DNA from: Methanosarcina mazei S-6
GTDB taxonomy: Archaea; Halobacteriota; Methanosarcinia; Methanosarcinales; Methanosarcinaceae
Reading direction: 5' to 3'
Assembly: GCF_000970205.1 (NCBI RefSeq)
Contig: NZ_CP009512.1
Location: forward strand, 1,364,001-1,428,000
DNA: 64,000 bases
The notes under the pieces were generated by a model, which saw nothing but the letters and a program-made list of their open reading frames with translations, searched no databases and was not told the DNA's origin. Shown here piece after piece: positions 48,057 to 56,406 of this stretch. Position 1 is the stretch's first letter. The number at the start of each line of letters is the position of its first letter. The translations under genes were made by a program, and so were the position numbers.

Positions 48057-50759
48057 TTAGAAGTCATCAAAGTCGCCAATCAGAAGGTCAAGTTCGAATG
48101 GAATCCGTGCAATATCTTTAATTTCAGCTGGGTCTTCGTCAATAAGCCTAAGGTAATATGTTTTGTTTTCAAGATTGTTTCCGAGGGTGAGCAGGATATT
48201 ATACTGCCTTTCTTCGGGTTCATCGGATTCGTTATTGACAATAATGATTTTTTCATCGCTGACCATTTTTTCCTGCCCACCATCAATATCCCATAGAGAA
48301 ACTTTAATGGTGCGGGATTTCATTTTGTCAGTAACTTTTTCTGTCTGGAAAATCTTTACTTTAAATTTGTTGCTTGTAATCTTTTTCCGGTCATTTATCA
48401 CCGAGACATTGACTTTACCATGCTTGATACCTTTCTTCTCAATGGCTTTTTCATTCCGCCGATGATTATATGTTAAAACTGGAATTGCAATTTCCTGAGG
48501 AGAGGCTCCTCCGTGCACGAAATTGAGCCCCCCTCCCTGAAGTTTGAACCTGAGATCTGCTTTAGGGACATAGGCAAAAAGGGGAGTGTGATCCTGCCCG
48601 AGCATATGGCGCATGTCAAAGCTGTGTATGTTATCCAGTGAATTATCCTGTGTAAGTTCCTGGTCACTCAGGATAAATCTCTTTGTTGTGTCAATTATGC
48701 GAGATTTGTCAAATAATGAAGTATCTACTTTATCTACACTTTCCATATCGTCTCTTCTGTAAAGGAAACCGTGATCTGCTGTGACAATGATATTTGTTGT
48801 GTTCAGTCGATCACTCAAATACTTGACAAGTTTCTTAATTTCAACAATTGTTTCTTCTACAGCAATGAAAACGCTATTCTCTGAGGACTGTTTATCCCCA
48901 GTTGAATCTATTTTATTGTGGTATATGTAAAGGACTCTTTTTCCCTTGATGAGTTCTCTTGCTTCTTCCCGGCTGTACCTCATGAAGTCTTCATAATTAA
49001 ATGCAAGTGAATCTTCATATTTACTCTGCAGGATTTTGTTCCTTTTTTCAAGTCCTTCAGAACTTATGCCATCCACAAAGATTTCTCTTCCCTTATATTC
49101 CAGAGCATTATGTGGGAGTAAACTTGCCATTCCAAGCTTTGTGTATGAGGGTAAAACTCCTGCCATGTAGCTGAGTTCGGGAAGTCCCCAGGTATCTTTG
49201 TTGAGGATTTCAAAAAGCTCTGCTGCTGCTTCGTAGCGAAGTGCATCGGAGATTATGACTGCAACTTTACTCCGATCATCCTTTTGCAGGATCTTATTTG
49301 CTACGTGCTGTTTGTAAAAACTCTTCTGGCTTTCTGCAAGCTCGATCTTCCACTGCCCTTTAAGATCAGATTCAATTAGGCTACTCCATTTCAATAACAA
49401 TTTTCCGAGTAGCTTGTTGGTGTAAAGGTCTTCAACCTGAGGTCTGAGGTTTTTCTTCAGGATATCTTTTTCCTGCTCTTTGTCATAATAATAGTAAAAT
49501 TTCCTATAGAGGTAATCAATCTGGTAGTAAGTCTCAGCATACGCTTTGAATAACTCGTATAAGCTAGGAGTGTTTTCAAGTGCGTTAGATGCTTTTGGAT
49601 TATCATAATAGTTCAGGGAAAACTGGAAGAGCTTAACCGCATATCCAAGCGCGTTGTAGATATTCTCATACTCTGAAAACCAGTGCTTTGTCCTGCGGGT
49701 ATCAATCCAGGAAAGATAGTTTTTAAAGTCATCTTCTGTTGAATTTACAGGACTGTTCAGGGATTTGAGTATATGAACAATTAAAGCTTTATCAAATGTC
49801 TCAACAGCTTCGGCTTCAAGATATGTCTGCACATCTCGCTTATCAAGCGCTGCCTGCAGGTTCTTTTCCAGATCATGGTTATTTTCTTCAAGGATTTCCC
49901 TTGTATATTTTTCAAATGTATTAGAATCCCGTGAGCTGTCCATCCAGTGCTTGAGGAAGATCTGACACTCGTTTTCTTTTCGGTTCACATACTGGTCGTA
50001 ACCTGAAAGGGAAATTCCTGAATACCTCTTCATGTGTGTAATCAGGAAACTAAGGAAAAGCTTCTTCAGGGTAGGATTCTTTGCCGAAAACCCAAAGTCC
50101 TCTTCTGAAAGTTCCCAGAAGTTTTCCTTCAGTCCGAATTTTGAGATATTCTCCAAGATAGGATTTTCAGCTTCATCCAGTGATTTGAGCATGATGTCCC
50201 TAACAATCTGTTTGAACTCAGGAGCCTGCGTTTTTGAAAAAACAGCCAACATGCCCAGAATGAACTCTTTTTCACGCCAGTCTTTCTGGTAGAACTTTTT
50301 TAAAGGCTGAACTCTTTCTTTCTGGTTGCCAAAGAATTTCTCGTATTTAGTGAAGAAGTCGTCAAGATCATGCCCGTCAATCTCAAACTCGCTCTTAATG
50401 TCTGAAATCCGGCTGTTTTCGAATCTGGAAGAATAGAGCTGGATATCAAAAAGCCAGTTAGATTCGTGTGATCTTTCTTTGTCTGGACAGTAGATTAAAT
50501 ATTTTGATTCCGTATCTTCAATTTCGAGGAGTTTTTTGGTTTCAAAGTAATTGTTGTCAAGGATATGGAATTTGATGTTATTTTCTTTCAGGATCTGTAT
50601 TATTTCTTCAAGCTCTTCTCCGGGAGCATTCTTCTCCTGATCCCAGGCAGTTTTATCCCTGTCGTACCAGAAAACTATTTTTCTTTTCTCATAGTCTTTG
50701 AATTCAGAAGGAGAAAATTTTTTGAGTATGCTACCACTGGTTTTTTCTACGTTGACCAT
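48057..50759 (-). CDS. pglZ: BREX-1 PglZ, alkaline phosphatase-fold protein
   Basis: This 900-residue PglZ is of type A. Metal-site motifs of the alkaline phosphatase fold are KVAVIISDALRYEAAAEL (about 498), IIVTADHGFLYRR (about 655) and the family hallmark NFVHGGASPQEIAIPVL (about 745). The N-terminal half is helical and specific to PglZ. It is required for BREX exclusion and for methylation with PglX, though its substrate is not settled. It is upstream of brxL on the same strand. An unrelated ATPase gene, a hicB-hicA pair and other inserts separate it from pglX. Confidence 0.93.
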   Translation of the reverse strand: MVNVEKTSGSILKKFSPSEFKDYEKRKIVFWYDRDKTAWDQEKNAPGEELEEIIQILKENNIKFHILDNNYFETKKLLEIEDTESKYLIYCPDKERSHESNWLFDIQLYSSRFENSRISDIKSEFEIDGHDLDDFFTKYEKFFGNQKERVQPLKKFYQKDWREKEFILGMLAVFSKTQAPEFKQIVRDIMLKSLDEAENPILENISKFGLKENFWELSEEDFGFSAKNPTLKKLFLSFLITHMKRYSGISLSGYDQYVNRKENECQIFLKHWMDSSRDSNTFEKYTREILEENNHDLEKNLQAALDKRDVQTYLEAEAVETFDKALIVHILKSLNSPVNSTEDDFKNYLSWIDTRRTKHWFSEYENIYNALGYAVKLFQFSLNYYDNPKASNALENTPSLYELFKAYAETYYQIDYLYRKFYYYYDKEQEKDILKKNLRPQVEDLYTNKLLGKLLLKWSSLIESDLKGQWKIELAESQKSFYKQHVANKILQKDDRSKVAVIISDALRYEAAAELFEILNKDTWGLPELSYMAGVLPSYTKLGMASLLPHNALEYKGREIFVDGISSEGLEKRNKILQSKYEDSLAFNYEDFMRYSREEARELIKGKRVLYIYHNKIDSTGDKQSSENSVFIAVEETIVEIKKLVKYLSDRLNTTNIIVTADHGFLYRRDDMESVDKVDTSLFDKSRIIDTTKRFILSDQELTQDNSLDNIHSFDMRHMLGQDHTPLFAYVPKADLRFKLQGGGLNFVHGGASPQEIAIPVLTYNHRRNEKAIEKKGIKHGKVNVSVINDRKKITSNKFKVKIFQTEKVTDKMKSRTIKVSLWDIDGGQEKMVSDEKIIIVNNESDEPEERQYNILLTLGNNLENKTYYLRLIDEDPAEIKDIARIPFELDLLIGDFDDF

Positions 50760-50977
50760 GAAAATTCATATCCTGCTATTAAGTATGGTAAGGCTTAATT
50801 GAGAGCTAGAGATTTAGATACTTTATCCCTGAAATACTCTTTTATTTTTAAAAGATTTTGCTAACTTTTGGGTTGGTCATTCATACCGCATGTAAAAATT
50901 ATCCGTCTTGTCATTTCCTATACATCACCCAAATTGGATCCAGGACTTGATAATAAGGACAATTGTCTTTTTTGATA

Positions 50978-52363
50978 TCATGGAATGAGCTCTTCCAGCT
51001 CCCATACAAGAAATCCATCATCTTCCAGGTTCTTTCTACCTTTGACCTTTCGAGCCACTATCCCGACTTTCAATTTTTGACCGGATATTCCTTTTACTAA
51101 TTTTGTTTTATCGAGTGTTAATTCCAGAATCTCTCTAGCTTCGTTTTCAGCCAGTTCTTTATTCTTGACTTCAATTGCCAGGGCTTTTCTCCCCTGGTGA
51201 TCTACTCCAAGAATGTCAATCTCATCTCCCTTCCGGTTCCACCAGCTCCCAAGCTCTGGATAATCGCTGATCATTTTTTCAACCAGCAGTTCATGAACTA
51301 TGTCCTCGAATATCTTGCCTGTGTAACTCTGCCATTCCTTCCGGACCTTTTCCAGCATAGGAGAATAATTGCCTGCCATATACCGGCTGTACATAGGATA
51401 TATGAAGCGACCATAAAACCTGAAAAAATTATCCTTCAGGAAATACCGTCCTCTCTTGCTTTTTTCAGGACTGTCCGTGATAGGTATCCGGTGTTCCACT
51501 ACTCCCAGCAGATCTGTGAGATCGTAAAAATAAGGTGACAATGAGCTCGAAGAAACATGTGTCATGTCTGAGATCTCGCTCATCGAGCATCTTCCCTGTG
51601 ATATCGCTGAGATTATTTCATAATATGTGGAGTGCTCCTTCCCAAATTCCTCTATCAGAATTTCCCTCACTTCATTTTTAAGCGGTGCAAACTCGCTGAA
51701 TATCAGCTTTTCAAGGGCATCATCAAATCCTGTGCACTGATACTTTTCAAACAGGCGATAGTAATACACCGTCCCTCCGAAAAGGAAGTATAGATTCAGT
51801 TTTTCTTCCGGATTTTTTATACCCATGCCATCGAGCATCTCAAATGTCTCAAGGACCGTAAAGGGCTTTATGGTCAGAATATTATCGGCACGTTTGAAGA
51901 GCGGAGCCTGTTCCTCAATGAAGATTTTTCTTATCATGCCAATAGAAGACCCGGAAACGATAAGAAAGATTCTGCAATTGTCCGGCTTCATGTCCCAGTA
52001 TCGCTGCAGCTGAGTAATGAAAGATGGGTAGACTTTCTGGAACCTCTGGAATTCATCAATCGCTATTACCAGGTCCCTGTCATAAGAGGTAATGAATTTG
52101 AGGAAATTCTCAGGTTCATCGACTTTTATGTAATCCGGCAGGTCCAGTTTCTCCTTTAAAAGCCGGTCGAACTCGTCCATCAGAATGTTAATGCTTTTGT
52201 TACTGTCAACGAAAAGATACAGCGCTTTCCTGTTCCGTGTGAACTGCTTGATCAGCTCGGTTTTTCCTACCCTTCTTTTGCCGGTTATGACAAAAAAAGA
52301 TGGTTTCCCCTGATCGAGCAGTTCCATAAGTTTAAGCTCTTTCTGCCGGTTGTAGAATTGCAT
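50978..52363 (-). CDS. Archaeal AAA+ ATPase with DUF234/nuclease-like C-terminus
   Basis: This 461-residue protein is of the archaeal ATPase family. Walker A is VITGKRRVGKTEL, Walker B-like is LVIAIDEFQRF, and sensor 1 is IFLIVSGSS. A winged helix (CSMSEISDMTHVSSSSLSPY) and a C-terminal domain with WWNRKGDEIDILGVD and ALAIEVKNK follow, a PD-(D/E)XK-like pattern. The family often sits in mobile or defence regions; its function is unknown. The ATG at 52363 is preferred: the upstream ATG (52399) would add a dozen residues encoded by a palindromic AT-rich stretch that looks like a promoter or operator. Confidence 0.85.
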   Translation of the reverse strand: MQFYNRQKELKLMELLDQGKPSFFVITGKRRVGKTELIKQFTRNRKALYLFVDSNKSINILMDEFDRLLKEKLDLPDYIKVDEPENFLKFITSYDRDLVIAIDEFQRFQKVYPSFITQLQRYWDMKPDNCRIFLIVSGSSIGMIRKIFIEEQAPLFKRADNILTIKPFTVLETFEMLDGMGIKNPEEKLNLYFLFGGTVYYYRLFEKYQCTGFDDALEKLIFSEFAPLKNEVREILIEEFGKEHSTYYEIISAISQGRCSMSEISDMTHVSSSSLSPYFYDLTDLLGVVEHRIPITDSPEKSKRGRYFLKDNFFRFYGRFIYPMYSRYMAGNYSPMLEKVRKEWQSYTGKIFEDIVHELLVEKMISDYPELGSWWNRKGDEIDILGVDHQGRKALAIEVKNKELAENEAREILELTLDKTKLVKGISGQKLKVGIVARKVKGRKNLEDDGFLVWELEELIP

Positions 52364-52400
52364 AATGATTATTTTTGTAATAATTATATTTATAATCATT
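52364..52400 (-). promoter_or_regulatory. Palindrome with TATA-like core before the AAA+ ATPase gene
   Basis: Arms AATGATTAT and ATAATCATT form a perfect 9-bp inverted repeat around an AT-only centre containing TATA-like sequence. It ends one base before the preferred start codon. It may be a promoter overlapped by an operator, possibly autoregulatory. Confidence 0.45.
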
Positions 52401-52641
52401 CTCCTGGGAATTCTGGACTCGCTAAAGCATGGAGAAATTTATGCAGCACGCTTACAAACTGACCGTATTTGCAAATTTTCTTGCCCGTTCCTGAAATACA
52501 CGATTAAATTACATTACTAATTAATTATGTTTCATATCAGATACTGATCCACGCGGTGAAAAGTACCCCCTCGACCAGAAACCTTAAACTGGGACATCTT
52601 CCAAAGAGAGATTTTTTATAGCACATAGGAAATCTTTAATC

Positions 52642-52887
52642 ATGGAAGAAACGTACAGGTTTTCAGCTGTCGTCCATAATGAAGGTAAATGGTATGTTTC
52701 CTGGTGTCCGGAGCTTGACATCGCAAGCCAGGGTGAAACAATTGAAGAAGCCATCGAGAACCTGAAGGAAGCAATTGAACTCTACCTCGAAGACGAGGAC
52801 GTCAAAATCCCTGCAGCCAGACAGGTTTTTACCACAACGGTAGAGGTCTCTTCCCATGCCAAAACTTCCCACGCCCTCAGCTCTTGA
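52642..52887 (+). CDS. hicB: HicB-like antitoxin
   Basis: This 81-residue protein has the HicB partial RNase H-like fold: YRFSAVVHNEGKWYVSWCPE, LDIASQGETIEEAIENL and KEAIELYLED. It neutralises the HicA toxin and often represses its own operon; no DNA-binding C-terminal domain is evident here. AGGAAAT precedes the ATG. The gene overlaps hicA by 32 bases, with the antitoxin first. The pair is the only plus-strand unit between pglZ and pglX. Confidence 0.9.
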   Translation: MEETYRFSAVVHNEGKWYVSWCPELDIASQGETIEEAIENLKEAIELYLEDEDVKIPAARQVFTTTVEVSSHAKTSHALSS

Positions 52888-53083
52888 GGTCATCAAGGCT
52901 CTCAACAGCCAGGGTTTTCAGGTCATATCTCAGAAGGGCAACCATATCAAAATGAAAAAGAAGGCTCCGGATAAAATTCTCGTTGTTATTGTCCCGGATC
53001 ATCCCGAAATTCCGTCAGGGACTTTGAAATCTATAATCAGGCAAGCCGGAATGACCGATGACGAGTTCGTCAAGCTTCTGTAA
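52856..53083 (+). CDS. hicA: HicA-like mRNA interferase toxin
   Basis: This 75-residue dsRNA-binding-fold toxin has the catalytic His at position 30 (QKGNHIKMKKK) and the C-terminal IPSGTLKSIIRQAGMTDDEF. HicA cleaves mRNA and blocks growth unless bound by HicB. Its start lies inside hicB, which ensures coupled synthesis. Within a defence island it may act as an abortive or stabilising module. Confidence 0.92.
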   Translation: MPKLPTPSALEVIKALNSQGFQVISQKGNHIKMKKKAPDKILVVIVPDHPEIPSGTLKSIIRQAGMTDDEFVKLL

Positions 53084-53094
53084 TCAAATAAAGG

Positions 53095-53259
53095 TCAAAA
53101 TTTTTTAGTTAAGAATTCGATTACCTCTTCCTCGGATTTCCTATATCGAGATTCAGGAGGTTTGGATTTTTCATTCTTTTCAAATAGAGAATGAAGCTTA
53201 TTAATAGCAACCGGGTCTGATATATGTAAACAGTTTTGTTCCAGATATCTCGACGCCAT
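53095..53259 (-). CDS. Small 54-residue protein of unknown function
   Basis: A short frame begins MASRYLEQNCLHISDPVA and ends EEEVIEFLTKKF. A strong ribosome site (AAGGGGGAAAATT before the ATG) and charged, helix-like composition argue that it is real. It follows the GNAT-like gene by 78 bases on the same strand and is convergent with hicA. It has no recognised family. It could be a partner or antitoxin of the GNAT-like protein, but that is only suggested by position. Confidence 0.6.
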   Translation of the reverse strand: MASRYLEQNCLHISDPVAINKLHSLFEKNEKSKPPESRYRKSEEEVIEFLTKKF

Positions 53260-53337
53260 AATTTTCCCCCTTGTAATTTAATCTTCTCTTTTTTACAACT
53301 ATATGTGTTCTTAATTGATATATGTTCTTTCACTTAT

Positions 53338-54282
53338 TCATTCCCTATTTAAATATTTTATCATTTGGATTCTCTCTACTCCATCCTCCTGCATTTCGGA
53401 CTGCAGTTCTATAAACTTATTGTTCTTATAGAATTTCACTACAGAGTCGGCTTCTTTATTTGCTTCAAGCCAGACAATAGTCCCTCCTAACAACCCGATG
53501 CAGTCATAAACAATGTTTACGGCTTCATCAAGCAGGTATTTCCCTTTAAAATTATATTTGAACATGTCATTTTTCCCTAACTGGGCAATAAAATAGGACG
53601 GAATGCCTTCCTGTTCTCTCAGCAGGTTCATGTCCCTTTTTTGCTTCCTGTTTAATTTGTTCTGGTCCACAGTTAGTATTTTCAAAGCCAGGGCAAAAAA
53701 CCCAAGAATACAAAAGTTTTCGTCATCACTGTTTTCTCGATCAAGTATAAGGTATGATCTGCATATTGATTTGTCGTCAAATCTTTCCATTTTATGCCGC
53801 ACAAAATCTTGAATGTCCGGGTCTTTTGAGCAGTAGAAACTGCTTAATGTCCTGTCAACTTTCCCTTTATCAGCCTGTGTAAGCTGCCTGTACGAAACAA
53901 CAATTGGGTCGAGTTTAAGTTCAAAAGTGTTTAAATAAGTCCGTATCTCAATCAGTTGCTCAAGATCTTCAAGTTTGCTTTCTTCAAGTACCTGTGTATT
54001 TAAAAACCTCACTCCCTCAGGATTTATGGAAATTAACCCATCTGACCCATCACGGATAAGTCGTATCATTTTCAGGTACTTGGAAACCCAATAGATTTCG
54101 TTTTTGAATTCATTGATTTTGTAATCCGGATCATCCTGTTGAAAAAAACACCCTGCTTTAAAATCATCAACCAGTTTTGCTTCAAGCTCAGAGTACCTGC
54201 ATCCCTTATACCTATAGATATTCTTGACCATCTGGCTTATGACAGTCTCAAAACATGGAAGTTTCACATGTTGCCCACTCAA
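53338..54282 (-). CDS. GNAT-like acetyltransferase with N-terminal helical/wHTH region
   Basis: This 314-residue protein has a C-terminal half (about 150-310) resembling GNAT acetyltransferases of the stand-alone toxin/regulator type: CRSYLILDREN, FCILGFFALALKIL, IPSYFIAQLGKND, LLDEAVNIVYDCIGLLGG and VVKFYKNNKFIEL. The N-terminal 130 residues look like a winged helix or helical adaptor (GCRYSELEAKLVDDF). The start is uncertain: TTG at 54282 or GTG at 54267, the latter preceded by GAGTGGG. A 54-residue gene follows. The substrate (tRNA, protein or small molecule) cannot be read from the sequence. Confidence 0.65.
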   Translation of the reverse strand: MSGQHVKLPCFETVISQMVKNIYRYKGCRYSELEAKLVDDFKAGCFFQQDDPDYKINEFKNEIYWVSKYLKMIRLIRDGSDGLISINPEGVRFLNTQVLEESKLEDLEQLIEIRTYLNTFELKLDPIVVSYRQLTQADKGKVDRTLSSFYCSKDPDIQDFVRHKMERFDDKSICRSYLILDRENSDDENFCILGFFALALKILTVDQNKLNRKQKRDMNLLREQEGIPSYFIAQLGKNDMFKYNFKGKYLLDEAVNIVYDCIGLLGGTIVWLEANKEADSVVKFYKNNKFIELQSEMQEDGVERIQMIKYLNRE

Positions 54283-54439
54283 GATTATCAGATTCCTGAG
54301 AAATGTAGAAAATAATAATCAATACACGCTCCAATCTGTATTAAATTTTGCCAACAATCCTGATTAATTATCTGCGATTTGTTTTAGAACATTCACAAGA
54401 TGCCAATGAGTTCTACAACCTTGCTGGTTCCCTGGCAAG

Positions 54440-54650
54440 GTCATGGCGTGTTTATGGTTTTTTTGGTGTGATTATAACGTTTTTGAAACTCACCAGGTGT
54501 CCCTGATGTCTGGTTACCAGGAGCAGGGATTCCAGATCCTTTTCTACGAGCTTTCGCTTGCGTTCAAAACAAACTACTGCGGCTTCAAAATCAAGATCCT
54601 CAACCTTTCTGTCAGGAAAGAAGTGTTTTAGTGCGGCTTTAGTGCGGCTT
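54440..54650 (-). pseudogene. Fragment of an AlbA_2/HATPase-type gene (middle part)
   Basis: The minus-strand frame reads FFPDRKVEDLDFEAAVVCFE, then KLVEKDLESLLLVTRHQGHL. This matches the linker between the AlbA_2 and HATPase_c_4 domains of this protein family. After that the frame diverges and stops. It belongs to the same decayed gene cluster as the pieces at 54816-56406. Confidence 0.6.
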
Positions 54651-54741
54651 ATGCGGCTTTAATGCGGAATTAATGCGGAATTAATGCAGAACTATTTTGG
54701 CCTTTAAGATGTTTGAAGCACCAGACTTGGAATGCCTGTAA

Positions 54742-54766
54742 ATTCATCACACGCCGTGTGATGAAT
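54742..54766. promoter_or_regulatory. 25-bp perfect palindrome, copy 1
   Basis: ATTCATCACACG and CGTGTGATGAAT are 12-bp arms around a single C. A second version lies at 55350-55376. Each is about 50 bases downstream of a C-terminal AlbA_2/HATPase fragment. It may be an operator, a terminator-like hairpin or a repeat carried by the duplicated unit. Confidence 0.6.
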
Positions 54767-54815
54767 CTGCAGATTTCCATCGAATACAGGCATGGACATG
54801 ACTGACATGATTCTC

Positions 54816-55253
54816 TTATTCTATGCCTTCATGTGCCTCTTTATCTAAAAATGCCTTACCTTTATCTGTCAGGCGGTATTTCTGCTTGCTGCTTTGGGGT
54901 TTGTCGGGGATTGTCATTTCAATGAAGCCTGCATCGAGCAGAGGACTTAGTATGCGCTTTCTGAATTTGCTGCGGTCTGTCCTCTCTGTGAGCTCCATCA
55001 GATTGACAATAGAGCATTCATTTTTACATTTTTTGAGTACTTCAACTTGGTGCCGGCGAAGTTCCAACATAGTGCCTGTTCTGGCACCAAGTTCACTGAC
55101 TTGGTGCTCCGGGATATCCAGTATCCCTTTTATTTCTTTAGATTCAGGCAGTACTGCAATAGATTCCGCCAGATAGACAATGAACCTCACCCGCATACCC
55201 ACTTCAACGATCTCAGGCTCAGGAAGCCCGAGAGCCTCTGCTTCCTTGAACAT
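54816..55253 (-). pseudogene. C-terminal fragment of an AlbA_2/HATPase_c_4 regulator-like gene (copy 2)
   Basis: The 145 codons begin at MFKEAEALGLPEPEIVEVG, which is normally the end of the HATPase_c_4 domain. They continue through a winged helix (SIVNLMELTERTDRSKFRKR) to RLTDKGKAFLDKEA. The first part is nearly identical to the gene at 55425-56087, so this is a tandem duplicate lacking its N-terminal domains. Whether the piece is expressed is unknown; no ribosome site is seen. Confidence 0.7.
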
Positions 55254-55349
55254 GCGCCTGACACCGCTGCTCCACTGCTCGATTATTCTGGTGTTAAAGA
55301 AGATTTCTGCTACCCTTTAGTTCCTCAGTTTCGAGGCATGTGGCTTTCA

Positions 55350-55376
55350 AATTCATCACATGGCTTGTGATGAATT
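55350..55376. promoter_or_regulatory. Palindrome, copy 2 (11-bp arms, 5-base loop)
   Basis: AATTCATCACA and TGTGATGAATT flank TGGCT. It is the counterpart of the palindrome at 54742-54766. The flanking GATTTCCATC-like sequence is shared too, so a larger unit was duplicated. Confidence 0.6.
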
Positions 55377-55424
55377 CGCCGGTTTCCATCCGATGCATAT
55401 TTTTTCCAGTATTTTTATCTGGTT

Positions 55425-56248
55425 TCATTCTTCGCCTCCCTCAGCCTCTTTATCTAAAAATGCCTTCCCTTTAGCTGTCAGGCGGTATTTCTGCTTGCTG
55501 CTACGGGGTTTGTCGGGGATTGTCATTTCAATGAAACCAAGCTCAAGAAGCCTTTTGATTTGTTTTTTAAGCTCTCCTGAAATGGTCTTATGGCCTAATC
55601 CAGACGCAAGTTCGGCTTTTCCGGCATCATTTTTCATAAGAAGGACCAGCACTTTAGCCGCAAGCAGTGACTCTAGCCGTAACTCGGGCTGTAACTCGGG
55701 CCGTAACTCGGGCCGTAACTCGGGCTGTAACTTTCCTTCACCTGTAACTAAGCCTGTGGTTTCAACCGCAATGGATTCCGCCAGATAAACAATGAACCTT
55801 ACCCGCATACCCACTTCAACGATCTCCGGTTCAGGAAGACCGAGAACCTCTGCTTCTTTGAACATACGGCTAACACCGCTGCCCCATTGCTCAATAAGGT
55901 CAAGTTCCCGGAAAACGCGAGCTATAACGCGGTTCCGTAATTTGGAAACCCCCTGAAGCATATCTTCCACCGTTAAACCCGGAAGCAGGATGCCAGGGTT
56001 TTCTATTTCAATGCGGTCATCAAAAAAAGAAATCCGGATGGGTGCACCTTTCTGGGAGTAGTCAGCGTGGACAACAGCATTGACCACAGCTTCCCGCAGG
56101 ATAGTTAAAGGAATACTCCAGACGTCCCTGCGGTGTTGGCAAAAGCTACCAGTGTTTTTAGTATATTTCTAGGAGAGGACAGGTCACGCTTGAACTCCAG
56201 CGTTTTGCCTTCGGGCCTGGAGAGCAGTTCAGCAATTGAGTGAGTCAT
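55425..56248 (-). pseudogene. AlbA_2/HATPase_c_4 gene with internal deletion
   Basis: A good start (ATG 56248 after GGAGGAG) begins an AlbA_2 domain: LSRPEGKTLEFKRDLSSP, then TLVAFANTAG. There the sequence jumps, out of frame, to RRDVWSIPLTILREAVVNAV, which normally lies some 150-200 residues later in HATPase_c_4. A 220-codon frame (56087-55425) then runs through RNRVIARVFRELDLIEQWGS and a winged helix to the end. It contains a PELR repeat. In intact form such proteins bind DNA and ATP and often accompany BREX loci as accessory or regulatory genes. Confidence 0.8.
55679..55731. repeat. 12-bp tandem repeat, about 4.4 copies
   Basis: The unit GTAACTCGGGCY is repeated and, on the minus strand, encodes a PEL(R/Q) four-residue repeat in the linker of the AlbA_2-type gene. 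It is in frame, so copy-number change would keep the reading frame. Confidence 0.85.
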
Positions 56249-56406
56249 TTCTCCTCCTTCTGGCAAGCACCACTAACCCCTATAAGGATCATGCCGCCTT
56301 TTGCGTTAGCAAAAGCCACAGCTGACTCTATGGTTCTGTCATCGAATTTTTCTTTGAATTCAAGGGTTTCGGATTCGCCGGATTTGATAAGGGAATGGAA
56401 GTTCAT
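56245..56406 (-). pseudogene. N-terminal fragment of a further AlbA_2-domain gene, coupled to pglX
   Basis: This 53-codon frame contains HSLIKSGESETLEFKEKFDD and AFANAKGGMILIGV, the start of an AlbA_2 domain. It then runs into SGACQKEEK and a stop. Its ATG overlaps the pglX TGA (ATGA), and its own TGA overlaps the next ATG at 56248. It is a deletion remnant of a gene once translated as part of the pglX operon. Confidence 0.75.

Noticed and set aside
53121-53333. 70-codon minus-strand frame overlapping the 54-residue gene
   Set aside because: The alternative frame has the strong ribosome site and better coding character. This one starts between genes without any signal.
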